64,000 nt of DNA, from the NCBI GenBank assembly GCA_001972305.1, contig BDDD01005844.1, forward strand, positions 1-64,000. The letters run 5' to 3'. Positions 12,430 through 24,130 of the stretch are shown here, in pieces. A program made the position numbers and the translations under genes. Below the pieces are notes generated by a model that was given only the letters and a program-made list of their open reading frames with translations, had not been told where the DNA came from and searched no databases. The DNA comes from Cephalotus follicularis (Eukaryota > Streptophyta > Magnoliopsida > Oxalidales > Cephalotaceae). Every line of letters starts with the position of its first letter. The stretch's first letter is position 1.

Positions 12430-14027
12430 ATGCCTCGGAGAGTCACGCGTTCCTCTATCCCTGGAGATTCCACCACACCCTCAGGATCTACGCATCCCGA
12501 GACAGAATCCATGGAGTTAGTGCTAGTAAGGAAATTTGTTATGTCACAATATTTGACCTTAAACTGTTTTTTGTATTGTTGAAGCTTTTTTGTTATATTT
12601 TGTTATATATGTTTAGAGTGAAACGTAACCATGTTTTTTAATCAGGTTCCCATCAACGACATATGAGGAGAGCTAGTAGGGGGGCGGACTTACCCCCGCA
12701 TGGGGTTGACTCTAGGCCTATTCGGCATATCAGTCCGAATAGGTAAGTGACTAGTAATTTAAGTACATTTTTTTAAAACTAACCTATGATGTATGTGCTA
12801 ATATTTGTTTAATTGCATGTGTTTTGAGGAGATGGACATGAATAACACCATAACGTCCATCATCAAGAGCAGAATACTACATCCATGGATCACGTGGAGC
12901 CAGTGGCCTGATTCAGAGAATGAAGTACTGTGGGAGAAGTTATTGGTGGGTAAAACTATTTCAATTTATCGTAAATATTATTTAAGTTTTTTTTTACCCA
13001 CTAATTGTTTTGACACTGATGTTTTGTAGGACTACTTCCAATTTCTTCCATCTAATGCACACAGTAGACTGTCATTCTATAGTTACGCGCAAGAGAATTA
13101 CCTAAAATGGATGCGTAACTATAGGAGGAAGGCAATGACGGGCCCTGGGGTGAAACAGATGAGCCCGAAGTGCATGCAGTATGGCCCTGCAGAGATACCA
13201 CGGCCAATGTGGGATGAAATGGTGAACATGTGGATGTCCAAGGATTTTAAGAAGCGGGCCAGAACAAATGCCGCCAATAGGGTGAACGAAGCACACACCA
13301 CCTACACTTGCGGTAGTCACACGATGGATAGACAGCTGCAGATTGGGGTATGTAATAAACTAAATTTATGATTATGGTGATTAATAAACTTAATTTGTGT
13401 TTCAAACTAATTCGAAATACCATTTGACTTGTAGGGGGCCAAGGGAAAACCCCCTGTGGATATATACTGCAAAACCCATCGGAAGGCGAGGGATGATACT
13501 CTTCCACCTTCTATTATAATGGAAAGGATGGTGAGTTACAAGATGAAATGAATATGTCAATTACCTTTTATATGTCAATCACTTAACTGATTAATCTTGT
13601 ATTTTTTTTGTAGGAAAAGTACCAAGCTGCTGCCGGGCCGGATACTATGGAGGGGCCCGATGGTACTAGTGTGCCGGCTCCCTTCGACAACGTGGCATGG
13701 ACAGAGGCGACTGGAGGTCCGCGGAAGGGCAAGATCTGTGGATTAGGGAACTACATGACTTCCACGAAGATGCTACCACAAGCCCTTCGAGGTACTCAAT
13801 CGGGAGTGGGAGGGGGAGGTCAGAGTCGCCCATTCACTTCACAGCCGTCACAGAGCAGCCCAGGACCGAACAGAGTCTTAGAGCTTAGCGACAAGATGGA
13901 CCGGATGGAGTCAAAGTTGGAGACTTTTATGGCTCAGATGACGCAGATGATGGGGTCTCAGTTCACACGCACACCATCTTATCATAGTTCACCGCGGACT
14001 CGGCACCCCCCTTCCATCCATCCGTAG
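12430..14027 (+). CDS. Ptta/En/Spm-like plant transposon protein (Transposase_24 family), multi-exon
   Basis: Four exons join cleanly in phase: 12829-12945, 13030-13347, 13435-13530 and 13614-14027, with GT-AG introns. Together they encode about 314 residues. Family features are NYRRKAMTGPG, PRPMWDEMVNMWMSKDFKKR, ANRVNEAHTTYTCGS, the segment GAKGKPPVDIYCKTHRKA, and a C-terminal coiled stretch (LSDKMDRMESKLETFMAQM). Two upstream exons look likely: one starting MPRRVTRSSIPG at 12430-12525 and one at 12646-12742 (HQRHMRRASRG). Their phases do not join to each other or to exon 3, so the 5' part is either mis-modelled or mutated. Members of this family travel with CACTA elements, but no CACTA ends were seen nearby. 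It lies inside the hAT element as a nested or carried gene. Confidence 0.65.
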
Positions 14028-14289
14028 ACTTGGACGATAGCGATGATGAGTCGTAGTTTGTTGTATTTGACATATTCTAACACTGTTTGTAAACGTATTT
14101 GACACATTATATGCTGACAAAGCTTATTTACATTGTTTTGTTAGTTATGAATGAATGAAATGTGTCTACTACCGAGAATTGTGAAATATAAATTGTTATT
14201 GTGGCTGCTGCTGAAATGATTTACAGGTTTTGCTTGGAGTTTAAGGCATAGATTCTGCTGATAGTTTCATCAGCAGAATCTGCAGAATT
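14028..14289. other. Unassigned stretch after the Transposase_24 gene
   Basis: AT-rich 3' flank of the transposon gene passing into a GC-richer segment with a short inverted pair (ATTCTGCTGATAG / TCATCAGCAGAAT, 14250-14280). No gene seen. Confidence 0.35.
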
Positions 14290-14526
14290 GCGAGGGCAGA
14301 GCAAGGGCTAGGCGAGGGCATTTTGCAGCAAACATACACAGGGAGGGCACAAACCCTTGCCATGCCCTCGCCATAGCGAAGGCATGGCGAGGGTGGCGAG
14401 GAGTTAAGCAGTCCGAGGAGATGACAGTGAAGGGATGTTTCCCTAGCAATACCCTCGCCATGGCGAGGGTATACCGAGGGTATGGGCCTACCCTCGCCAT
14501 GGCGAGGGCATTATGGCGAGGGGAGG
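14290..14526 (+). repeat. Cluster of palindromes built on CCCTCGCCATGGCGAGGG
   Basis: The 18-base perfect palindrome CCCTCGCCATGGCGAGGG and its half-sites (GCGAGGGCA, CCCTCGCCAT) recur many times over about 235 bases. The cluster sits directly upstream of an LTR-like promoter region (TTTAAAAGCCCTCAC near 14552). Confidence 0.8.
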
Positions 14527-16336
14527 TCTTGTCTCCATTTTCTCCCCTTCCTTTAAAAGCCCTCACTCTCAGCCTTGGGAAAGACATGCAAGAAACATTC
14601 TGGAAGCAAGAGTGTAGGGAAGAGACAACTTGAAGTGTGGTAGTCCTTGGCAAGGAAGGAAGTCCAGCAATTAGGGAGAAAGTAGGCCATCTCCGTTTCC
14701 AACCACCTCCAGGTAGGTTGCTCCCTATCCGAGTGCCTACCAGCAAGTGTATATATGTATTTATCTGGTGTGTTTTATTGCTTGTCTGCTGTGTGTTTCC
14801 TCTGCTTATTATTCTTGTTGTTGCTAGTGTGATATGGATTGTAGCTACGTAATAGTGGTAAGATAAGGGAGATAATTATTAATCCATGGAAGACGTCTCC
14901 TATGTTAATAGTATGTTTGTGCGTGGTTGTCTTCCTCTGCTGCTTTGTGTGCCACTGTTACACAAACAGAGTACTTGTGAGGGACACTGCATGCAGAGGA
15001 TGGTGGGATGAGGAGCTTACAAGCCTTGCGTCCTAGCATGGCTGCTAGTCGAGCCCCTGGCCGACAAGCACCGGACTCCCCTACCACCTCTGACCTCCAC
15101 TGCCCACACTGGAGACGGCGTGCCGAGACGCTAAAGTGAACGTCCGAGGAACCAGTTTCAAGTGCTATGGTTGAATGCCGAGAATTACGCCCTGAGACAA
15201 CAGACATCCGAGGAGCCACCGTAACCTATGTCTGGAAAGAACGCCCGAGGTGCCATATGTTGGGCTAAGGAGCAGGCCTAGAATACCGCCCAACGTTGTC
15301 CGAGATGACAGCGTTGGCTTTACCGAGGTGCCAACCGTCACGTGGAGGAGCCGTTACTGAGCGTGCACTCCAAGGGACTAAGGTGTCGAGATGCCAAGCT
15401 CGTCGGCAATGGCGCTATGTGGCACTGGGGGACTGAGCTCGCCACCATACGCGCCTCCATCCCCAACCTGTAGTGCGGTGGCCGAGCTCCTCATAATTCG
15501 CATCAGAGCTCCTCTGCCCTGCCGTGACGTACGCAGAGATTCCATCTCTTCCTTTCCATGGCGCCAGTGGTAGTAGTGTAGAGCTCACATGTCCGAGGTG
15601 CCATTGCTACCATGCCCGAGCTGCCCAGTACAGAGCACCCTTGTCAGAGACGCCATTGCTGCAGCGCCCGAGCTTTTGATGTAGGCGCTATTCTCGGTCA
15701 TGGCCCCCCCTTGGCTCTTACATGCGTCCTGTGCATGCTAAGAGTGTTAACGGGTCGCGCCAGGTGCTGAGGAGAGGTCGACACTAGGGCGCCGAGGTGC
15801 CACGGGTAGTCGCCACCATGCAGCGTTGGGGCCGAGAAGACTCACAGTCTTGGACACGTCTGTTGTGAAGTCAGTTTGCACTAGGTGTGCATGAAGAAGA
15901 GGACAATACTCTTTGGCGTTATATGCGTCCTCGGGCAGATAATTGTAAAGTAACGCATGCGTCCTCAGCACACGTGATTGTGCATGCATGTGTTTTCAAG
16001 GCATAGAGAGTGATATTGCCTGCATGCGCCATGAACACGTAAGCATTGTAAAGGAAGCGTCATGACCATGTACTCTAGTCAGACTTAAAGAATGATTTAT
16101 AAATGATAAAGAAAATGAATAGAATTAGTAAAGAAAGTTTAAGGATAATACCAGGCTGGTGAGCCCGACTGGGGAGAATTCCGCCGAGCAGGTGAACCCA
16201 AGGGTGAATACCGCGAGGCAGGTGATCCTCGGGCGAATCCGCTAATGGTGAACCTAAAGGTGAATTCCGCCAGAGCTGGTGATCCACAGAGTGAACCGTC
16301 AGAGCAGGTGAGCAAAGGGCGAATTCCGCTCGAAGT
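14527..16336 (+). repeat. LTR fragment related to the solo LTR at 59259-61672
   Basis: It shares ordered segments with that solo LTR: the downstream promoter part ending GGTAGGTT and GAGTGCCTACCAGC (14712-14752 against 59851-59882), the repeated CCGAGG(A/T)GCCA words, and a run of 'GGTGAGCC...GGTGAATTCCGCC' modules (16153-16336 against 60892-61075). Similarity stops at 16336, where a different LTR family starts without a TG/CA end, so the junction is chimeric or deleted. Confidence 0.65.
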
Positions 16337-17666
16337 TTCAATGTTTGAAACTTTCTTTTAATGTTTTCAAATGCTCGCATGATGATAGTCATAGTATGAT
16401 GCTATTTTCAGTTATATCTGTATTTGATAAGAAAATGATTTCTGTATCTGTTTAAATCTGTTTTGATGGCTCTGCTGATTTCTGTATCTGTTTAAAGTCT
16501 GTTTTGAGGAAATGAGATTCTGTACTTCTGAAATCTGTTAAATATGTTTAGATGCATGGTGATCTCGGTATTGTATTACTTACATAGCTGATGCCCATGA
16601 GAGGCTTTGTCTACATGTGTATGACCTTCTGTTCTGATGCATTGATACTACAATATCATTGTCTTGCTGTTCTGTTGGACGTTCGGCTCGACGGGGCCCA
16701 GGTGTCAACCTTACCTAGTAGACCCATGACATCTTTATATATTTATTCTGTTTAAACTTTGTTTAATACTACATATATCTGAGTTCTGAGGAATTAAATC
16801 TGTTTGGGGAAAAGGATCTGACTTTCTGCTGATTCTGTTGACTTTTGTTTTATAATCTGTTTGTAAATCAGTTTTGGTCAGTTTAAGTTATTTTAATATG
16901 TTTTGTAAATCAGATTATGGCTTTTGTTTCTGTTTCTGAAATTTTGTTTTCAGTTGTTTTATACTTTTGTTATACATTTTCTGTAAGAATATGTTTTATT
17001 GCGAGCAAAACTCTGCGAAGTCTTTTTATTCCATCTTACTAGTCCTGTGGACTAACCCCTTCATCTGTTTTCTGTTTTTAGTTCTGACAGGTTAGTCTGC
17101 TGCGCTTTTCCAGCTGGAGTCTGTCTGTCTGCTGATGTGAGACCACAAGGGCATGCCTACCAGAGTCAACACTTGCATATCATCCACGACATTAGTATTT
17201 AAATTTCTGCATTACTTATATTTTTATATAAATGTTTTGGTTTTGTTTAAAATGGCTAAGCCCTATTCAGGCTTTTAAGTTTTGATAATATGGTTAAGGC
17301 AGAGCCCAACCCATACTTATTTTATGTTTAAATTGTGGTCTGCTGAGGGCTGAGCCCATTTTATAAATTGTTTCCTACTTCGGGAGTGTAGTTGCTGAGG
17401 GTTGAGCCCATTTTTATAAACTGTGTTCTTCTTTACAGGGGGCATAGTCCGATAAACGAATACTACATGCCTGATTTTCGTAAAAATTTAAGAGTTAGAA
17501 TTATTTTCAAGTTTTTCAAGAAACTTTTCTGTTTTGAAGAAATTTTCTGTTTAAAAATGCTTTCTGAACTCTGTTCTGTTGAACCTATGATATGAGTCTC
17601 TAAAGAGAGGTTTGGTCTCGTAGCGAGCGCGAAGGATTCCAGCAGGGCTCGGTCGGGCCGTGTCAA
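16337..17666 (+). repeat. Gypsy-type LTR copy B (same family as copy A)
   Basis: 16365-17140 parallels copy A (5865-6240 joined to 18453-18737), including GCGAGCAAAACTCTG and TCCTGTGGACTAACCC. Copy B also keeps the LTR end: repeated GCTGAGGG(C/T)TGAGCCCA modules and the terminus GGTCGGGCCGTGTCA at about 17666. Its start is missing. It holds the uninterrupted counterpart of the hAT target site in copy A (about 16755-16790). Confidence 0.65.
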
Positions 17667-18444
17667 TAACACTTATCTATATTAGATGTAGTCATGTAGA
17701 CAAACTAAAAAGTTTCAATTTGGAGATTAAAGTTAAAGTCTTCTTAATTATTATTAGCTAATGCATAATTTATGTTTTATGAATCTAGTTATTGAATTTG
17801 ATATTATATCTGAGGTTAATTTATTCACTCGTCTGAATAATTGAATGTCTTAATAATTTTATTTATGGATAGTAATCAGAATTGTTATGTTATTTTATTG
17901 TATATAATTGAAGAATACCTTATTCAATAGAATATCAATCATATGTTCGATAATTGTATAAGACATAAGACTTATTATCTTGTATTAAGTATTTCTCATA
18001 TGCAATTAGGCACTCTATTCTTTAATTTTATCTTAGAGTTTTAACTGATATAGTTTTATTTCTATTGTTTTAATATTTTTAGTTGACTATAATTGAAATA
18101 AAAATGTTTGACAAATATAAATAAAATGTTTGGTATAGCTTAATGGTTAAACATCATCTTTATATCCAAGAGGTCATGGGTTCAAACCTTAACCTCAATG
18201 TAGCCAAAGTATATTTTTTAAATAACATACATATTATCGAGCTTATTAACGAGCCTATTAATGAGCTTGTTCGCGAACATTAACGAGCCGAACTCTTCTT
18301 TGTTCGAGCTCGGCGCGTTAATCTTAACGAGCTTAAAAATTGAGCTCGAACTTTGTTCGTTAAGCTTATCGAAGAACACGAATGAGTTCTTATCGAGCCA
18401 AGCCGCGAGCTGCTTGCGAACAGCTTGGTTCGCTTGCAGCCCTA
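17667..18444 (-). repeat. hAT right arm and terminal repeat
   Basis: AT-rich sequence resumes after copy B and leads to a subterminal block (about 18238-18420) dense in GAGCTCG, TTAACGAGC and CGAGCT words, then the terminal inverted repeat ending CAGCCCTA at 18444. No gene apart from the tRNA-like sequence at 18131-18200. Confidence 0.75.
18131..18200 (+). repeat. tRNA-derived SINE-like sequence (A and B boxes)
   Basis: GGTATAGCTTAATGGTTAAAC resembles an RNA polymerase III A box and GGGTTCAAACC, about 40 bases on, fits a B box. The arms do not fold into a convincing functional tRNA, so a SINE head or decayed tRNA copy is more likely than a working tRNA gene. It sits within the hAT right arm. 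Confidence 0.5.
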
Positions 18445-18452
18445 TTAACTAC

Positions 18453-18737
18453 TAAATATATATGACTTTCTGCTGACCCTGTTAATTTTTATTTTATAAT
18501 CTATTTTATAAATCGGATTTCAGATTTTATTCTGAATCTGATATTCTGTTTAAGTTATTTGTAACTATTCTACAAAAAATACAATTTTTATGCGAGCAAA
18601 ACTCTGTCCGAGTCTTTAGTTCCATCTCAGTAGTCCTGTGGACTAACCCTCCCCCAATCCTTTTTCAGTTATGACAGGTTAGTTTGCCGAGTTCTGTCAG
18701 CCAAAGTCAGTCAGTCAGCTAAGGTGAGACCACAAAA
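18453..18737 (+). repeat. Gypsy-type LTR copy A, right part
   Basis: Continues copy A after the hAT duplication and matches copy B from about 16790 to 17140, ending at GGTGAGACCACAA. The rest of the LTR is absent; a MITE starts at once. Confidence 0.65.
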
Positions 18738-18740
18738 GAT

Positions 18741-18925
18741 CCCCTATAATACTTTTTGTACAACATTTATATAGCACTTTTAAACTGAACCACTCATTGA
18801 AATATAATGGTTTAGTAACGATACATGTGACTTTTTTACAAGTCAAGTATCTCAATATTGGATCATTAGATTTCATTAAAGGTGGAGATTTGGAGTGCTA
18901 CACAAAAAGTATTGTAGATAATCCA
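18741..18925. mobile_element. MITE, about 185 bp
   Basis: The left end GATCCCCTATAATACTTTTTGT and the right end, reverse-complemented (GATTATCTACAATACTTTTTGTG), are inverted copies. The interior is AT-rich and non-coding. A relative of the terminal sequence appears near 63655-63705. No target duplication was established. Confidence 0.65.
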
Positions 18926-19119
18926 TCTTCACATGTTAAAAACTCTTTACTTTTCTAATGTCTCTCTACTCGCCCGAATTTGAAGAAATTGTTCATTTCT
19001 CATATTTGATAATTTCTTCTCAAAATTCCAAACAATAAAATATCCATGGATAACACTTCCTTATTGTAATTCATTCACAAATTTCTTCCCAAAAACCCAA
19101 ACAAAAAGATCCATGGATA
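18926..19119. other. AT-rich flank
   Basis: No gene. It contains a local near-repeat (TCCATGGATA at 19048 and 19110); its last five bases, ggata, are the target duplication of the following solo LTR. Confidence 0.5.
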
Positions 19120-21503
19120 TGTAACACCCCGCGCCCAGAGGATGGATGGCATTACTCTCGATCCAATACACAATACAATGGTCAGGACTAGCAATATAAA
19201 AATGCAAAAAAACCAAAACTTTACAATACATCTCAATGTGTGGAAGATACAATGTAATTCTCTTGTGAAACCATGACAATAATCCATCAATACGATACAA
19301 TCATTCCATAAAACGATACAATATGATACTAACTATCAATCTTTTCAATACAATTTACAATACAAGCTCTGTCAAGCAAAACGGCCATGCGGTCAAATCG
19401 AATCTTCAATTCTTCTGTCCAATGTTACTTGTTGCCCTACCTGTGCCACACAAGAATGCAAACAAAACCCCATCCCATAGGATGGGGTTAGCCACAAGGC
19501 TAAGCAGAACCCCCATGCAACATGTATGTATGTACAATATGTAATATCCATGGTAGATTATACAATATCAATATACTGTGTACAATATCAATGCATGATA
19601 TGGCAAATACATACATACAATTGGCGATCTAATTATCCATATGACATTGACCCATAAAGCGCATATGGATAGGATCTATAACAATCAATCAATGACAGAC
19701 ACTCGGTGGTGGTGTATAAAACACCCAATCAATCAATCATATCCTATAGAGCATGCGACCTCGGGTCAATACAATATCAATCAATGGCAATGATCAATCC
19801 CACGGAAGGTATTCCTTCGAAAAAGGGTGGGAGATCTATCTACTTGTCTCATATTGATCAGGTCTGGGACTCATAGATCTTCCATCCTACGACTGGGTCA
19901 ATACAATATTGATGAGCATCAACCGTCGGGGAGCTACGGCCCTTAGGGAGCATCAATCGTCAATCAATCAATACTGCTCGTCACCAGGACAGTACAATAA
20001 ATGAAACGATCGACGAATTAGGTGGACAGAGTCAACAACCTAACATGCCGATGCGAGTCATAAGGTCGCTCTATAAGATCTATGCAATACAATCAATCTG
20101 TCAGTACAATGCCAATAAGTGGTGATGTCTAATGGAGAAATGAGAATGTACATCCAACGTTCCAAACTTAGATTCACGACACCTATGGCTCAAACAATCA
20201 ATCAATAGTCAATAGACGGTGACAATCGAATTAACGAGATAGGAAAGAACATCTATCCGATCAAAGGAAGCCACTGGGTCATCGCCTATGGCTCAATTTG
20301 TCAATTTATCAATACAATCATTGAAAAACTGTTGAAAACTGTTTTCAAACGCTTGAATACCTCAAGTGATGCTCCGGTCAAGCGGCAAATGTGAAAGGAG
20401 TTGAAAACTAGCTTTAAAACATCAATTTTCCAATTCAGGGCATTAGGCATCGACACTATGGCCATACACATCGACGCTTAACATTTACTTTCAATGATAG
20501 GTTGATGGGCGTCAATGCCTTTGGCAGATGGCGTCGACACGCGTCACGTTTCTAAAAACCAGTGAGTTTAGGCATTGACGTCCTTGGGTTAAGGCGCTGA
20601 TGCGTAAACAGAAAACGTCGACACTGAGATGGCTTATATGATTTACGTTGACGTCTTTCCTGGGAAAAGGAAATCCCAAGTCGTACGCGTCAACGCCAAA
20701 GATACACATTGACGCTAACGTCGAATAAAACCTCAGTAAATCAGTTCATAAGCTCAAGGCGTTGACGCCAATGGGCTAGGCGTTGACGTCTGTGCTGGGA
20801 AAAACCATTTTTTAGCAGAAAATGAAGTCAATCTCAGGTCAATTTCCAATTTAAAACCATTCTTTAAAAATCAAGGGTTAAAATCACTCATTTAAGGTTA
20901 ATAAAACTTGTTACAACCTTCAATTTATAGTTCCAATCTTCCTAGATCAGTTAGCCCTTATATCACAATTCAATACAACGTAATCACTCAATCATTCAAT
21001 TCAAGCAATCAATCAATCAAGCAATAAACAATCCAAGTATAGAAATGCTACCTAGAAATGGAGCTTCAATAGTTGAGCTACCAATCAATTCAGCAACTGG
21101 AAGCACTTGAAGAAACCAGCTGCTATCTTGCTCAAGCAGAAGAAAGGAGAGACCACAATGACTATTTGTTGTTGGAGTAGCAAACCAGGAGCTGCTGGGA
21201 ACGAGAAGGAAGGCTGCTCGACAGAGAGAGATAGAAGGAAAAGGTTAGAGAGAGGAGAAGAAAAATGGAGAAATGAGAGAATGAGGGAAAATGGCTAAGG
21301 GTTGACTTATATAGTCAATCCAGCCAACTTTCTGAAACTTAGCGCAAAATACCCCAACTATACATGCATATGATCAATATGATAAGCAATAGGTATAAGA
21401 ATACCTCAATTCAATCATCTCTCAATGTCCAATACAGTTCAATATGGTACAATGTATGCATGAATAGTGCTCAATAGTAAAAAAGGGAATTCGGGTCGTT
21501 ACA
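19120..21503 (-). repeat. Solo LTR, 2384 bp (Tekay-like), TSD ggata
   Basis: It begins TGTAACACCCCGCGCCC and ends GGTCGTTACA, flanked by ggata at 19115-19119 and 21504-21508. Read on the minus strand it starts TGTAACGACCC and ends GGGTGTTACA, as the LTR of the chromovirus at 43316-46646 does, and has a TATATAAG box (21306-21313). No gag or pol and no second LTR are present, so it is a solo LTR. The interior is rich in AATCAATCAAT words (19680-20350) and contains a palindrome cluster at 20449-20790. Confidence 0.88.
20449..20790 (-). repeat. Cluster of GGCGTTGACGCC-type palindromes
   Basis: About a dozen variants of CGTTGACG(C/T), GCGTCAACGC and ACGTCGACA occur in 340 bases, roughly 500-850 bases downstream of the putative TATA box on the LTR's transcribed strand. 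Confidence 0.75.
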
Positions 21504-21508
21504 GGATA

Positions 21509-21989
21509 ACACCCAAACACCAATAAAGAATTAACCCATATCTAAGATCAATTGTGGCACTCTCCAAGATCAAGATTTAAAATACCCACTGATCAAATTT
21601 TTTAATGAAGAACATGTTTAAAACCATTAAATCTATATTTGAAATTCAAAATTGATGATATTTAGAATACATTTTAAAACAAAAGTTCATCGATTTGGAG
21701 TTTGATCCTAAACGTGAAAAAGATCTGTAACTCTAGCGTGATAGGCCTGAGCCAAGAGAACATAACATAGGGAGGAAAGGGAGCCTAAACGGTGGTAGAG
21801 CCAGGGGATTATTTATTTTTCTATCATATTATTTTTGTCTTCATTTTTATTATATTATTTTTGTTATATTATATTATTTCTTATTTTGTATTTTTAGTTA
21901 TTTTATTTTATCTCTCTTTTAATTGAATTTGTGTATATTATTATGCTATTTATTTATGTTATCTTTTATTTATTATTTAGAAAAATCAT
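21509..21989. other. AT-rich intergenic sequence
   Basis: It continues the target sequence of the solo LTR. No ORF or structural RNA recognised; from 21810 it is mostly T-rich low complexity. Confidence 0.5.
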
Positions 21990-22363
21990 AGGGTGACGCT
22001 ATAAAAAACTAGTGATTTCGTAATTTGGCGCACAACATTTGTTTTTTTCCTAATTTGACGTACTTTTTGTTAAAAAAATCTCAATGTAGGGCACACCGTT
22101 AGCTGTCATTAATAAAATTGAGAAAACCGTTAAAACGATATAAAAAATCCCATAAAGGCATCCTAAAAAGTCATGATTTTCCAATTTGACGCATTGCATT
22201 GAAAAAAATCCCAATGTAACATACGTTGTCAACTGCAATTATCAATTTCATTAACATGCACGTCACACAGGAGTTTTTTTTTCAATATAGTGCCCTAAAT
22301 AGAAAAAAAAAACAAATATTGTATGCCAAATTATGAAAATCATTGCTTTTTGAGGTCATCTTG
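21990..22363. mobile_element. Non-autonomous TIR element, about 375 bp
   Basis: Arms of about 50 bases are inverted copies: GTGATTTCGTAATTTGGCGC (22011-22030) pairs with the reverse complement of the stretch at 22323-22345, and the match extends outward to GGTGAC / GTCATC. Inside there are related blocks (TCTCAATGTAGGGCACACCG and TCCCAATGTAACATACGTTG). Long arms without coding sequence suggest a Mutator-type MITE; a target duplication was not confirmed. Confidence 0.55.
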
Positions 22364-22963
22364 AGATTTTCGAGATTTTTCCTTATTATTTTCTTCCTTG
22401 GCTAATCACGGTTTATCATATTATTCTTTCAGTTGATTATATTTAAATGAACTTTTAGTAATTTAACCTATAATTCTTTCCTTTGATGTATTTTATTTAT
22501 ATTACTCTGTTATTTATTTTGTTTTTATCATATATAATCAAAACATAGAATGCTTAAATTTGATAACTCTGTGACTAAATCTTCAACCTCTCAAACCCAT
22601 TAAATCAAAATATCCCAAGAAGCGAGATACCTAGATTTCTTAAAAAAAAACCCCAAAAAACTTTTCTCATATCCACTTTTGCATTCAAAATTCCTTCATT
22701 AAATANTTAAATTTTTATATATTTGATTTATAATTTATAAATTGAATTATTAAATTTTTTATTTGATATATGTAATTCACTTGACACTAATTTTAAACTA
22801 ATTGTGAACATATATAGGTATTTTTTCTTAATTTGATTTTTTGCAAATTAGTCATTAGTATTGAGATTAATAATTTAGATATATATTAATTTTAAAAAAT
22901 AACAAATAAGTGAACTCAATTTCAAAAAATAGACATATATTGACGCTGTGATTTGCGACTAAG
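22364..22963. other. AT-rich intergenic sequence
   Basis: No gene seen; one N at 22706. Its end is the original left neighbour of the Retand-like element at 27154 before the SIRE-like element inserted. Confidence 0.5.
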
Positions 22964-22968
22964 GTTTC

Positions 22969-24130
22969 TGAAATGATCTATATGGCAACTTTTAATTAAA
23001 ACAATTTTGTTTGCGAAATTAACAAATTAAATTATGAATATAAACAACCACACAAAAATAGTCAAATAACAAGCAAAGAGATAAGGGATAGAAAGTGTGC
23101 AAACGATTTATAGTGGTTCGGCAAAATCCGTGCCTACGTCCACTTTCTCAAGAACCCCTTGAGATTCCACTAGATACCACTAGCAACCTTTGATTTTCGG
23201 CTTACAGGTGCAAATCAAAGCAAATCACCTTACACTTGATTTTGGGTTCCAGGTGCAAATCAATCAAACACCTTACAAGGGTTCACTCCCCTCTTTTACA
23301 ATGAATGATAAAAAGGATTGGTTTGTTTTTACAAGTAACCTCTTGAAAGGTTGGATATGAAAGTGTAAGATTACAAATGATAGCTCTCTAAGATAAGCTT
23401 TAAACTTCTTGAAACAAGCTTCGATATTGATTTGAAAGATGTAGGATTGCTCTTGAGTTGCTTGGAAGAAGTGTGTATTGTCTTGTTATCTCTTGTTGTG
23501 TCTTTTATGTAAAGATACCACATTCTTCCTTATATAGAGATGCTCCAAGGGATCTATTTTTAAGCTTTCAGACCAAACCAAGTCGGCTGGATTTTCCTTG
23601 CAGTCGGCTGGAGAAAATGTTGTGCATTTGTAATTATAGCCGTTGGAGAGTGGCAGTCGCCTGGATGGACTGGGCAGTCGACTGTGTGCCTTGGCAGTCA
23701 ACTGGTGCTCTGTTCCAATCGGCTGGTTGAGCTGAAATTGGATTTACAGAAGCTACTGGTTGAAATATGCACTTCTTGGCAGTCGACTGGAAAGCCTTGA
23801 CAGTCGACTGGATTGTCATGGCAGTCGACTGGAGCCCTGAGGCAGTCGGCTGGCTGGAGTGCAATTTCAGGTGCTGGGTTTCTTTGAAGGTCCAGTCGGC
23901 TATTCATCCTTGGGCAGTCGGCTACTCAACCTCAACAGTCGGCTGTTCATCATGGCAGTCGACTGGATTGTGCCTGTTTCTGCAATTTACTCCTTTGCAA
24001 CACTTTCAACATACAATGAAGTGAGTATATGTGTTTGTAACATATCAAAACATGCATACAAGTATTTCTTGTTTGTTAATCATCGAAACATAATTCTTTA
24101 ACATGATTAAAGGGGTGGCAAAAGCCAACA
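22969..24130 (-). repeat. 3' LTR of SIRE-like element (1162 bp)
   Basis: On minus it runs from TGTTGGCTTTTG (24130) to CATTTCA (22969). A TATATAAG box is at 23529-23536. U3 (23577-23966) contains about 14 copies of a 12-base motif with core CAGTCGACTGG / CAGTCGGCTGG. From 23395 upward it is nearly identical to the other LTR copy. Confidence 0.85.

Larger units (their letters stand above)
6247..18444 (-). mobile_element. hAT-superfamily DNA transposon, 12.2 kb with nested insertions
   Basis: Left end TAGGGGTGCAAACGAGCC and right end, read on the minus strand, TAGGGCTGCAAGCGAACC form imperfect terminal inverted repeats. They are flanked by an exact 8-bp duplication ttaactac (6239-6246 and 18445-18452), the size expected for hAT. 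Both subterminal regions carry clustered CGAGCTCG-like motifs. A hAT transposase pseudogene lies at 7172-9240. Most of the middle (about 10000-17666) is other repeats, so the original element was probably about 4-5 kb. Copy B at 16755-16790 shows the unoccupied form of the same target sequence. Confidence 0.88.

Noticed and set aside
23577..23966. Possible CRISPR-like array because of regularly recurring CAGTCGACTGG
   Set aside because: Repeats are only 11-12 bases, spacing is irregular, and the context is a plant LTR.
23767..24024. Open frame with repeated AVDW/AVGW motifs on plus in the SIRE-like LTR (and its twin at 26774-27031)
   Set aside because: The repeats are the translation of the DNA-level CAGTCGACTGG cluster, on the strand opposite the element's sense.
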